This document shows, piece by piece, positions 11,351-20,852 of a DNA stretch of 64,000 nucleotides. A program made the translations under genes and the position numbers. The stretch lies in the NCBI GenBank assembly GCA_947650285.1, contig CANTFL010001234.1, forward strand, positions 310,001 through 374,000, given 5' to 3'. Position 1 is the first letter of the stretch. The number at the start of each line of letters is the position of its first letter. The stretch comes from Hyaloperonospora brassicae. Lineage: Eukaryota; Oomycota; Peronosporomycetes; Peronosporales; Peronosporaceae. The notes beneath the pieces were generated by a model. It searched no databases. It had not been told where the DNA came from and worked only from the letters and a program-made list of their open reading frames with translations.

Positions 11351-11439
11351 TCCACAAGTTCCTCGACCCGTGTGCTCGACACGCAACGGCGGCTGCCAGC
11401 CAATCAAACACCGCTGGTGCGATATGTAGCCATCTGGGT

Positions 11440-12863
11440 TCATTCGAGTGTAGCCATGCTCGCAGCCAGGTACGCGTTCGGATGCCGCATGAATTCAGCT
11501 CTAGAGGTCCGTACCTTCGCAGCGTTCGCCACTTGACGACCGTTTGGCTCCGTGCACTGTGTACACAGAGCACTTGCGGGATGTGTTGCCTCGAACAGCG
11601 CTCTGCACGCGCGTTGACAGTGACCTGCGGCTGCCTGTTCCGCGATTGCTGTCGACGTGTGGCGCGGTAGACCCTGTCGACGCAGCTCAGTCTGCAACGC
11701 AGCAGGGCTCCAGTGCTTGAAAGGACAGCCGTGGTACTGTCCGTGACCCGGTGCGCTGCCAGCTATGATGCGCTCGCAGTCCAGAGGGGCATAGTCCTTG
11801 CGAGACCCTTCGAGCCCGTAGCTGTGGCGAATGTGGTACGTGTACTCCTTGTCAAACTTGACGGCTGGGATCGTCTGGAGAAACTCGCTGCGGAAGAACG
11901 CGATGCACTCGTCGACCGAGAACCCCGCGCCTTTGAGGAACAGCCGGTACTGCACGCGTCCATCGTACTTTAAATGATGATGCTCGCGAAGCTTGCGGTG
12001 GAGCTGCTTCATGCACAAGGGAAAGTGCCTCTCGGCGGCCTGGTCGACCGTTGCTGCGTCAAGTTTGTGCGCGGCGGCTCTCGGATATGCTGCAGTCGCA
12101 GAGCCATTCAACGCATGCGCCGTCGCGACAAATGCATCGAGCATCGGTACCAGACGTTCTAGTTCTAACGGCTGTGCAGGTATCGTGCACTGCAAGTCAC
12201 GCAGTTGCCGCTGCATTGATCGTCGAAAACAGTGTATGGCCACCGCTTTCATCTTGCCGAGAGGGACGAAGCAGAACCCATCGTGCAGCACCACCTCACG
12301 GCACCTCACTAGCGTAGGTGCATCGGTGAACGGGACGCGGTAAACCCCTCGTTGCGTCACGTCAAGCTTCAGATCGTCTGCATTCAGCAGCTCATACCTA
12401 ATTCCTTCGCGTGATAGGAGTCCAACTGCTGCATACGGTGGCAGCTTCTCGAGCCGAACCGCCAAAAGCTTCGCTTCAGCAGCGACCAGCCAGTCCCAAC
12501 CACTCGAATCTCTTGCAGAGGCAGACAAATGCAAGATGCCGTAAGGTGTCAAAGGTTGGTATGCATCACTTATTTCTGACGGCAGTAGGGAGCTAAGATT
12601 GGACAGTACCTGCAAAACGCAAGGCGCAAGGCGTAATGCGACAGCTGGTCGGCAGTGGAATGTGGTGGAAAGTCTTGCAGTTGCGAGTCAACGGGCGGTC
12701 CCTCTGCTTTGACGGTCGAACGCACACCCCATCGAATGTATTTTAGCTGACTCAACAGCTGCACGCGCTTGTGCCCCAGTTTCTCAAAGTCGTCGAGCGC
12801 TACGCGTTGCTGTGGCGCGGCAGAGTAAAAACTTAGCGCGTATTGGTACGGTGCCGACGACAT
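11440..12863 (-). CDS. PRIM2: DNA primase large subunit (PRIM2/PriL)
   Basis: Regulatory, iron-sulphur subunit of primase in the DNA polymerase alpha-primase complex that makes RNA primers for replication. Two exons: 12863-12610 and 12511-11440. The 98-bp intron (12609-12512) begins GTACTG and ends GCAAG; the join gives LSHYALRLAFC-RDSSGWDWL, matching the LRLAYC stretch of animal PRIM2. The protein is 441 residues, shorter than human (509). The four 4Fe-4S cysteines are all present: C251 (FPLCMKQLH), C330 (PLDCERII), C347 (YHGCPFKHWS) and C387 (CQRACRALFE). Their spacing of 17 and 40 between the last three equals the human pattern. RVQYRLFLKGAGF and YTYHIRHSYGLEG are the other signature blocks. 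The N-terminal exon (YALSFYSAAPQ, DFEKLGHKRVQLL) also matches the family. The C terminus (HPNAYLAAS) is short compared with metazoans. Confidence 0.95.
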
Positions 12864-12885
12864 TGACGTTGTTGCTCGCAGTTTA

Positions 12886-12893
12886 AGAATGAA
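12886..12893 (-). promoter_or_regulatory. Initiator-like element upstream of PRIM2
   Basis: On the gene strand the sequence is TTCATTCT, matching the oomycete initiator core YTCAYTYY. The +1 A would be at 12890, 27 nt before the ATG, a normal oomycete leader length. An 8-bp degenerate motif can occur by chance. Confidence 0.35.
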
Positions 12894-13804
12894 TTGAACG
12901 GGACGGCCAATTTTCTACCCCCGCGCTGTGGATGATTGTCAAGGAAGATGGTCAAGCGCATCAACTGACGCAATGTCCTGAATACTATTGATGCACTTTC
13001 AATGTGACCAAATAGGTCCGTAGCTGTCTCAGCGCTTTCGTGTCGCGCAGAACGTTCGGTGAGCACACATAATCACAATGTGACTGAATACAAAGGGTAC
13101 ACCGGGACACCGCGTCGCAAGAGATACCATGGGATTGCCAGCCAGAGATTGTGCTTTCTGCTAGCGGTTTGTGGCGAGGCATACACTTTCCCGGGTTCCG
13201 GTCGGGTTTGTCAAACGCTGTATCGTGACATATTACGCAGGCCGTCGAAGCAAGGCAGTCGACACGCCATTGCTTCACCGAGTGGGATACCGAGAAATGG
13301 ATTGCGAGTGTATTGTTGCGTGTCATGTCAACGCTGTCCATTGTGCGAGCGTCTGTGTATCCCGGGTTGTGATATAGCCGTGACTCCTCATGAGCCTACA
13401 GCAAGAGCCATGAAGGCAATGACGCTGAAACACGTTGGATATTTTGCATGCAACTTAGCCGCTCTTTTATTGGTAAGACCTATCTTGCGCGCGACAATCT
13501 CTCGTGTAGATCAATAGGGTTCATGCTGCGACAAGATGGAATTATACGGACATCAACCACCGGAAATGCGTAGTTTGATTCCACCCACCCGGCGTAGCCG
13601 GTATCGTACAGCGTCAAGAAGCAGGATACCATGCTTGTTGTGCTGTGTTGAATCGTGAATCGGGTTCATGAAAATGTGCGAGCGACAGCGCTCAAGCAAG
13701 AGTTCGGCCTCACGCGGTTGTGAGCGTTATATCGACAAATGATAACGCTCGCGCGAACACGGACAACCCCTTCCTGGCGGCTGTTGGAAGAGACTTCGGG
13801 TATA
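12894..13804. other. Intergenic, no gene recognised
   Basis: Moderately GC-rich DNA. The longest frame (13059-13517, +) is Cys-rich but has no recognisable domain and no good start. A short stretch near 13735-13800 reads ARANTDNPFLAAVGRDFGY in the plus strand, which looks coding-like but is too short to assign. Confidence 0.4.
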
Positions 13805-13880
13805 CAGTAAAGTCTCCCTTATTTAGTATAGCTGGGACCGTAATATTTTGATTAAATAAGGGGAATATTAAGTTGCAGAG
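13805..13880 (+). mobile_element. Orphan pogo/Tc1-like terminal inverted repeat
   Basis: After TA, the sequence CAGTAAAGTCTCCCTTATT is followed by GCTGGGACCGTAATATTTTG and then AATAAGGGGAATATTAAG. This layout (CAGT, CTC, GGGACC, ATTTTG, then an inverted echo of the start) is the typical outer end of pogo/Tigger-type DNA transposons. No matching inverted copy or transposase was found inside the window. It would be a broken end, possibly cut off when the adjacent gypsy element inserted. Confidence 0.4.
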
Positions 13881-13932
13881 TTAGGGGTAGAAATGAATCG
13901 AAAGGTGCTACATATTGTTATAAAGGCGTTTT

Positions 13933-14006
13933 TGTAAAGGGGCACCGACAACTACGTACTGGTCTACCAGTACGGAGTTAACTTTCACTGACAACAGTGA
14001 AGGTCA
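13933..14006 (-). repeat. Element B left (3') LTR, first part
   Basis: Starts TGTAAAGGGGCACC and matches 34421-34494 with about 11 differences in 74 bp. It contains a 9-bp perfect hairpin (13955-13963 with 13966-13974, loop CT). The match stops abruptly at 14006, where the copia LTR begins, and resumes near 27231. Confidence 0.8.
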
Positions 14007-14340
14007 TGTAAGAGTGTAGTAGTGCACTTGGTGCAAAGTAGGTGGAAGTAAAAGTGAATAAATTGTGTACTAAGAACTTGCTTCCTACAACACTACGATA
14101 TATATGACCAGAGACGGAAACTACAACATTACCATGTCAATTCTCATGTGGTGACCGCTCTTCCATGTCCCATGTGACATCCTGTCACATGACGTCCGTC
14201 TCTCGCCCCATCTGTCATTCTGTCACATAATCAGCCGATCAGGTGGTCGCACTTACCTGTACCAGGTCTTGCACTTGGCCTGCACAACTGTAACGGAATT
14301 ACACGTCTACTGGTAGTCGACAATAGGTGTGGTGCACACA
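14007..14340 (-). repeat. Copia left (3') LTR
   Basis: Runs from TGTAAGAGTGTAG (plus strand) to GGTGCACACA, giving TG...CA ends on the element strand (TGTGTGCACC). The part 14007-14286 aligns with 26945-27187. On the element strand it is preceded by AAAGGGGATCCC, a plausible polypurine tract. Confidence 0.65.
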
Positions 14341-14464
14341 TGGGATGGGATCCCCTTTAAAGTGATAATCGAACACAGTATCAATTGATGAAGACCGATG
14401 TCTGTCAACCATTGATTACGAGATCTTTTGAGAGGTTCATTTAGAACATTAGCGAGTAGGGTAA
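14341..14464 (-). other. Copia 3' internal fragment between its LTR and gypsy A
   Basis: Short non-coding 3' end of a copia element with a purine tract near 14350-14362. At 14444-14454 it carries GAACATTAGCG, a near copy of the RNase H stop region at 22487-22498 on the other side of gypsy A. The two flanks therefore overlap instead of abutting. Confidence 0.5.
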
Positions 14465-14856
14465 TGTAACGGGGCACACCCTTGCGTGAACTTAACGCAA
14501 GGGTTTTGGTGCGCCCAACAGACGTACACAAGGCAAACGAGGAAGCGTAGGTAAGATAAAAGCAGAACTGTTATATTAATATAATTAAGTCCATAACCAC
14601 TGTCTCTCGGTTTGACTTAACTTAATTATACTAATATAACTGAATGTATGACGACGTCTCGTCACCATTCATTGCGCGCGTCTTGCGGCGATTGGTGGGT
14701 TGATATCGTCAAGATATCAATCAATGAACAGACTCTTTGGTCGACCCATCAATATCACCACTTTGGTGATATTGTTCAAAGAATATTCAACATAATATTC
14801 TTTATTGTCATTATCTCTCAAATGACAATTTCCATGTAACAGGCTGCCCCGTTACA
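14465..14856 (-). repeat. Gypsy A left (3') LTR, hairpin-rich
   Basis: Starts TGTAACGGGG and ends CCCCGTTACA, perfect 10-bp inverted ends. Internal perfect stems: 14479-14487/14495-14503 (9 bp), 14750-14760/14764-14774 (11 bp), 14781-14787/14794-14800 (7 bp), 14804-14812/14821-14829 (9 bp). There is also a long imperfect one, 14570-14591/14614-14640. Aligns along its length with 22054-22446. Confidence 0.95.
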
Positions 14857-14871
14857 TCACCCCCCTTTACT
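14857..14871 (-). promoter_or_regulatory. Polypurine tract of gypsy A
   Basis: On the element strand AGTAAAGGGGGGTGA directly precedes the 3' LTR start TGTAACGGGG, the normal position for plus-strand DNA priming. Confidence 0.8.
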
Positions 14872-14954
14872 GATAGTCACCGTGTGACTATCGAAAATAT
14901 GGCGGCCACCCAGTGGGCACCATTGGGACAGGGAGCACTTGTTGGGTCCGTTCC

Positions 14955-14962
14955 ATTCACTT
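14955..14962 (+). promoter_or_regulatory. Initiator-like element before the opposite-strand frame of gypsy A
   Basis: TTCACTTT matches the oomycete initiator core YTCAYTYY. The +1 A would be at 14958, 29 nt before the ATG at 14987. The matching place in element B (TTCATACC near 27697) is degenerate. It suggests that the plus-strand frame has its own start site, but the motif is short. Confidence 0.35.
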
Positions 14963-14986
14963 TCCGCTTGACCTCTCATAGTTAAC

Positions 14987-16589
14987 ATGTCAATGCGAGG
15001 TGACTCAAGACCTACACAGCCCGCTGCTGTGCCAGCCTCTCCGGCAGACGATTCGTCGTCTGCTGCTCCTTCTTCGCCTGCAGCAACAGGTGCTGCAGGT
15101 GCACGCGGTACCACACCGCGTGCGCATGATGACCCCGACATTGAGGTCATCTACTCTGGCGAGTCAGACACGTCTGACTACGGCAATGTTCCAGAGGCGT
15201 CTCGATCACCGGCGACGCCTCAGTATTCGCCAAGGCCACTTCCGAACGAACGGACTCGTGAGTTGCAACACAGTCTGTTCGGCAGTGATGACGAATCGGA
15301 TGATGCGTATGTTTGCTCATTACCGCAATCAGCTCGTGCTTTTCGCACGAGCGACTTGACGATGGTGCAACTCATCGTCATACTGACAACCGTGGTACCG
15401 ACAGAGGTATCACTTCGAAGCGTGATGAGCCGAAGCCGTGGCGTATGCCCGAACGGCTCATCAATGGCTTGTCTCACGAGACAAGCCAACACCATCGAAT
15501 ACCCTTATTCGATGCGACTGAGCTTCACGGCTAGGATCCCAGCGCGAGTAGCTTTCGCGCTGAGGAAGAATTTTATCTCGATGTCTTCCTTAGACATCGA
15601 TGGTACAACAGCAACCAAAAGCGTGACAAAACATCGCTTTTGGCTGCGTGGAACGCGTTCGTCCAAAACGTAAAGAATTTTGGACGAGAAGGGTGGCTCA
15701 AGAAACTTGAGGCGACACGCCTCAGGTTCGAAAAGCGAACACCGACCGGTGCAATGTACCGTTTGCACTGTTTGTCGAGTGAGGCAGACATTCCTTGCTT
15801 CACTTGGGGAGACCCTTGTGCGAGTTGTGTTGACAACTCTCAGCGTGCACATAGCGATGTGATTCCCTGAATTCGCCCTGGGGAAGGGCACACATCTCGG
15901 CTGAGATGCGTGACGCGATTGCAAACTTGCAATCCGTCTACAAGCGCCTAGAGCGCGTGTTTACCGATGGGCCACAGGACCAATCGGATGAGTCTCGTCA
16001 TATTGGCGGACGAGACCTTCAACGTCCATCAACAGCTGAGAGCGGGGCTCCCGGCTGTTCCAAGAAGGTGGATACCCCCGCTATTGGACGAGGTAGCTCG
16101 TCCTTGATCCTGAATCGTCACGGTGATTCAAAATACGCTCCACTAGAAAGCGTTGATCACCGTGAGCATCCACCAAAGGATGTATTGGAGGAGGAAAGAC
16201 CTCCTCCAGATGATTTGGTTCACCATCTCGACCCTTACGAGATGGATCGCGCAATCGATGAATTGCGCGATGACTTGAAGCACTAGCGCGACCGGCGCTA
16301 CGCTTTGACTGATACCGTGCGGAAGAACCGCAAGGATCACGAGGCTTATCGGGCGAGAGACCGCACCGATTATGCCGCAGCGCAGCTTCAGGTCGAGCGG
16401 GATGTCCGCTTCCTATTCGGCGAGCTGGCGACAGCTCGCGGGGAGATATCTCGGTTGAGTTCCGAGGTATCATATCTGCGCGACCAGACGGATCGTCTGG
16501 AGCGCGAACGCAAGAACTTGATGGATGTTATTGAACGTGGGGGATATCTTCATCGGAAGAAGAAGGCTCGTACTGACATTACGACCTAA
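14987..16589 (+). pseudogene. Opposite-strand accessory reading frame of gypsy A
   Basis: A reading frame on the strand opposite gag-pol, between the 3' LTR and integrase. It opens MSMRGDSRPTQPAA, with an Ala/Ser/Pro-rich then acidic leader (DDPDIEVIYSGESD, NERTRELQHSLFGSDDESDD). After a frameshift near 15340 and a stop near 15533 comes a Trp/aromatic core with FGREGWLKKLEATR and GDPCASCVDNSQRAHSDV (15640-15868). After another shift, [19 protein letters not shown] (15906-) leads to a long predicted coiled coil (FLFGELATARGEISRLSSEV, LRDQTDRLERERKNLMDV) ending at 16589, with one stop at 16284. Element B has a similar protein in the same place (27728-29258), so the frame is ancestral. Its function is unknown; no named family is recognised. 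From 15961 onward it overlaps, antisense, the chromodomain end of pol. Confidence 0.6.
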
Positions 16590-17890
16590 GCCTCCCCACG
16601 TAGAACGTAGGATGCGTGCGCATCCTACGTGGCAATTCGAGTGTGTATGCATTGCCCTTGCGATGCAACACTCGAAATGGCCCAATGTATTTCGGCAGTA
16701 GTTTACTACTTCCGACACTAGTGACTGCATGTCCAGGTAAGTTTACCGTAGACAATAGTACTAGGTCGTTAACCTTAAATGAAAGAACATTTGCTCTTCC
16801 ATTCTTGTCTGCGTTCCGTTTCTGACGGTCCACCGCATTTGCGATGGAGTCCTGAACGAAACGGACTACCGCTTCTCGAGTCAGCAGGAAGTTCTCTGCT
16901 GACTCTTTGTTTTGTCTGGCAGTGCGCTTCGTGCGCACTGCTAAGAGATTGCTCTCTTCTTCAGCGAGGTTGTCTTCTTCCTCGCTGGCATAATCGTTGA
17001 CGATGCTGAATATACCAGCATCGTAATCATCATCCGAGTCAATAATATCGTCATCGCTATTATTGAGGTGATCTTCTTCATCGATGTCGACTTGATCGAC
17101 GTCGGCATCATACCTGACGACGTTAGCGTCGACACGTGATGAGCAAGAGCCAAAACGGTTTTTGCTCGAGCGAGTCCCTCCCCCTATCCAAGAGTCACAC
17201 TTAATAAGGGTGGGTACACATGGATGGAGTAGGCCATTCACGTAAAACGTTGTGTGCTGTGTGGAAGCATGCACCAAATTATTGATGGCGAATTCCACCA
17301 TGGGTAGGAATTCGCTCCAACTCGAAAACGAGTGGACATATCCTCGAAGGATCTCTTCGAGGACACGATTCGCACGTTCCGTCTGACCATCTGTTTCTGG
17401 ATGGTCAGAAGTGGACATCTTCAATCGTGCTCCAAGAGAACGGAACACGGTTTGCCAAAATGCCGCTGTGAACCGAGGGCCACGGTCGGATACGAGTTCA
17501 CGGGGTAACCCGTGGAGTCTAGAGACCTTGTCGAGAAAGACACGAGCAAAACCTTGAGCCTTGATCGACTCGGGTACAGCAGCAACATGAACCAGTCTTG
17601 CTGAACTGGTCAACAAGCACAAGAATATCATTACTCTTGTGAGCGTCTTCGGGGAAACCGAAGACGAAGTCCATTGAAACGGACTGCCAGCACTCTGTCG
17701 GAACAGGCAGAGACTGCAATGGTGCACGGGATGAAGGACTAGGATTCACCCGTTGGCAAACCTCGCAAGCACGTATGTACTTGCGTACAAACTGATACTG
17801 GCGGGTCAAGTAAAAGTCACGACTTACCGTGAGGTAAGTCTTTTCTCTACCGCGATGGCCGCCTGTTGGGGCATCGTGACACTCATACAT
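15961..17890 (-). pseudogene. Gypsy A integrase with acidic insert and chromodomain
   Basis: Integrase inserts the cDNA into the genome. The zinc domain reads HDAPTGGHRG then CEVCQRV (HHCC). The catalytic core has MDFVFGFPEDA (first Asp), ELVSDRGPRF (second Asp) and DGQTERANRVLEEI (Glu), so the DDE triad survives. After the core lies an acidic stretch (about 17000-17110) rich in Asp/Glu, then a basic segment and the GPY/F-like module LPKYIGPFRVLHRKGNAYTL to FYVGRLR. A Ser/Arg/Pro-rich linker follows, then a chromodomain: [47 protein letters not shown]. The conserved Trp after YLVQ is a TAG stop. One frame change near 17600-17730 and stops near 16572 and 16500 also break the frame. Chromodomains direct integration to particular chromatin in chromoviruses. 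Confidence 0.85.
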
Positions 17891-18235
17891 GATGCGTTAA
17901 CGCAAATCATGATGAGCGGGTACGACGACACGAGGCGTGTCGTCGGCAACAGCTGTATAGTACAGCAATCCGTTGCGTGTACTATACCGATCCGAGGAGG
18001 ATCGGTAAAAAGCCGGTAAATCCCTCATGGATTTACTGGATGGATTCACCAGATGATCCATCAATCGCAGAAGATCCTTATCTTCCGCGTATGCCTTTCG
18101 TACCTCGTCAAGTAAGCTTGACGACGGAACACTGGCTGTCAGTGTCGCAACAGTGGGCTTATCCTCACTGTTGGATTGTGCGTCCGGCTCGAAATCGGGC
18201 CGGCGCGAGAGCGCATCAGCGACGACATTGAGTCG

Positions 18236-19524
18236 TCATGGTTTATAATCCACGGAGAAGTTATACTCCGCGAAGAAAGACAGCCACCTCGCCATCCTTT
18301 GCGATAGGTGTGGGCTGTTTACGGCCGTGCGTAATGACGCATGGTCGGTATAGACAACAAACGGTCTATCTCCCAAGAGATAGACGCGAAACTTAGCCAG
18401 TGCGTACTTCATGGCAAGGTGTTCCTTGTCATGCACTGGGTAATTACGCTCAGCTGCTTGCAGCTGACGCGACTGATACCAGATGACGCGCTCCGCGCCA
18501 TCTGCATCAAACTGCATAAACGCACAGCCGATTGCAAAATCGCTGGCGTCACAGACCACATGAAATGGTCTGTCCTGATCTGCAATCGCCAAGATGGGCG
18601 ATTGCATCAAGCTTTGCTCGATACCCTCAAAGGAACTCTGGCACTCAGCGTTCCATGACCACTTACCATTTTTCTTGAGCAGACAAGAAAGATGAACAGT
18701 TATCTCGGCGTAGTTGCGCGAGTACTTGTGCAAGTACGCCGCAAGACCAAGGAACTTCCTTAGTCCCTTGACATCGACTGGGACTGTCTAGTCGGTGATC
18801 GCCTTGATCTTTTCAGGATCAGGGCGTACGCCGTGTTTACCCACGATGCACCCAAGAAGTGGTATTTCGCTAGCTGCGAATATACACTTCTTGAGGTTTG
18901 CGTACAACTTATGCTAGCGCATAAGTTGAAAAACCTGACGAACGTGAGTTCTGTGAACTTCAACGTCCGTCTTCCCGTCCATAGCCCGGCTATGGACGAA
19001 CACATCGTCGAAGTAACTCGGTGCGAAGTCTCGCACCGGTCTCAACAGATTTGTGACACATCTGTTGAATGTTGCAGGGGCATTACTCAGCCCCTGTGGC
19101 ATCACTAGCCACTCCCACAGCATCCCGCTGGGGTTCTCACTGCCTTGTAAGGGATGTCTTGTACACGCATGAGGATCTGATAGAATCCATCCATCAGATC
19201 CATGGACGAAAAGATGGTACTCTTTGACATACCATCTATGATTACGTCCTTCCTCGGTATCGGCGTCTGAGCCGGTACCGTTGCAGCATTCAATTTGTTG
19301 AATGCGTGCACTATCCGCCACCCTCCTGTGTCCTTTCGCACACAGAAGGTCGGAGAGCTGTGAGGGGATGTTGATTCCCTCACATGGCCCGCTACTAAGC
19401 GATCGGCAAAGAACTTGTCGATCGCTAGTACTTGTTCACGAGGCAGTGGCCACTGCTTCATGACACAGTACATTGAGTCCGGTTTGAGCTCGATCTCGTG
19501 TCGAGTGCCTTTGTCTTTAGGCAA
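18236..19524 (-). pseudogene. Gypsy A reverse transcriptase and RNase H
   Basis: RT begins RHEIELKPDSMYCVMKQWPL and continues AFNKLNAATVPAQTPIPRKD and SMDLMDGFYQILM. After a 1-nt frameshift near 19120 come MPQGLSNAPATFNRCV and APSYFDDVFVHSRAM; the catalytic Asp-Asp codons are at 19004-19009. The thumb region has stops between 18760 and 18914. RNase H follows: FHVVCDASDFAIGCAFMQF, YPVHDKEHLAMKYALAKFRV, FVVYTDHASL. The order RT-RNase H-integrase is that of Ty3/gypsy. A single in-frame TAG separates it from the protease frame. The tether to integrase (17891-18235) is still readable in pieces, for example DDTPRVVVPAHHD. Confidence 0.88.
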
Positions 19525-20802
19525 CTAGCAAGGTACGGATTCAGGGAATATGTCTTTGAATGCGATCAAATCCTTATACAAAGGATTTGCCTGAAGTGAC
19601 TCCCAGGATTGAGACGCGTATCGCTCGATCCGAGTCTTCTCATCGAGGACACTTTCGTCCATCGATGAGCTGCTGAGAACCCGTTCGTTCTCAGCAAATA
19701 CTGTTGCCGACCGAATGTCGATCACATACTCATCCTCTGTGACGAGTATGCAGATCTGCTTGACTTTGCCACTACGCAGATCACGCAAGAACCGTTTCGG
19801 TTCTAGCGTTGGCAACTGAGTTATCTCCGAAGTTAACTTCGGAGGCACAATCAGATCAAGCGTATAAGCGCCTACGCTTGATCCGTCATTAACCAAGACG
19901 TTCAACGTCTCGGTTTCTTCCTGGGAACTTTCTTCCACAGGTTGCTGAGGGCCTGATACCTCAGCAAGTGACTCTTGAGGAATTCCTTCCTCAAGTACGT
20001 GGGGACTCATTCCCCCGACGTCTTCTGACTGTGGATGTGCAACCACAGTCAGGCACCGATCATCTACGGTCGACTCTCCAGTCGACCTAGGATGTCCATG
20101 TTGCCCTTTGGAGGCAACAGGTTTATTACTTCTAAGATGCTGCCCGCTAGGCATGCATCCATGTCCCGGTCCACTCGACTTACTCGAGTGGTGGACCTTC
20201 GGCGCAACCTGTACTTGTGTACAGCCGCCGGGAGCTTTCTCCACAGTGTAGTTATCAACTACACTGTGATCTTTTGCAGTCGTGTTAACGACCGTACCGC
20301 AAGTGAGGCCATCGCACTCACTCGCAGTACATCCACACGCTTGTGGACGCTCCAAGATGTTCATCAGATGGCCATCTGATGAACAAGCGGCAGGCATCTT
20401 CACGGATCGATGCTGCCAGCTCAACCTTGGCTCGTACTTTCTGAGCCAAGGTAATCCCAGGATGACATCAAATTTGTCATCCAGATCTAGTACGATGAAG
20501 TCATCATCGTACTGTTCGCCCTCTAACGTGTAGTGAATTCCTACTACAAGTATCTGAACGGTAATCGATGCGCCTATTGAAAGGCGCACCGTCATCCTTG
20601 TGAGGGGGATGTCGCGCTCAACGAACTTGAGCCTACGACCCTCTAGTGACTGGCGACGAACAAAGTTGTTCGACGCCCCACAGTCTACTAGGGCACGAAG
20701 CGACAAATCATTTGTCGCTTCCAACTTCAAGGTGATGAGCGAAACGTCATCACCAGGTGCAGAGACACACAATGATTGTGTATCTGGAGCAACTTTCGTC
20801 AA
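19525..20802 (-). pseudogene. Gypsy A protease and protease-RT linker
   Basis: A retropepsin-like domain with ALVDCGASNNFVRRQSLEG as the active-site loop (Asp-Cys-Gly instead of the usual Asp-Ser/Thr-Gly), followed by GASITVQILVVGIHYTLEG and DDKFDVILGLPWLRKYEP, the standard flap and ILGLPWL signature. The C-terminal part (ACGCTASECDGLTC, Ser/Glu-rich) is a linker ending at FKDIFPESVPC, immediately before RT. The frame is uninterrupted over 425 codons, the best preserved part of the element. Element B shares the DCG motif, so Cys is ancestral and not a fresh mutation. Confidence 0.85.
20358..20385. repeat. 28-bp perfect palindrome in gypsy A pol
   Basis: Arms TGTTCATCAGATGG (20358-20371) and its exact reverse complement (20372-20385), with no loop, inside the protease-RT linker. 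Element B keeps only the inner 6-bp arms (about 32763-32768/32773-32778, loop CGTT). Confidence 0.95.
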
Positions 20803-20852
20803 GAGATTTGCAAATTCTCTTGAGGTTGCTGGATCAGTAGGGCGCTCCGCCC

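Noticed and set aside
15906..16589. Coiled-coil frame considered as an independent host gene
   Set aside because: It lies inside gypsy A, overlaps the antisense chromodomain, and has a counterpart at the same place in element B, so it belongs to the element.
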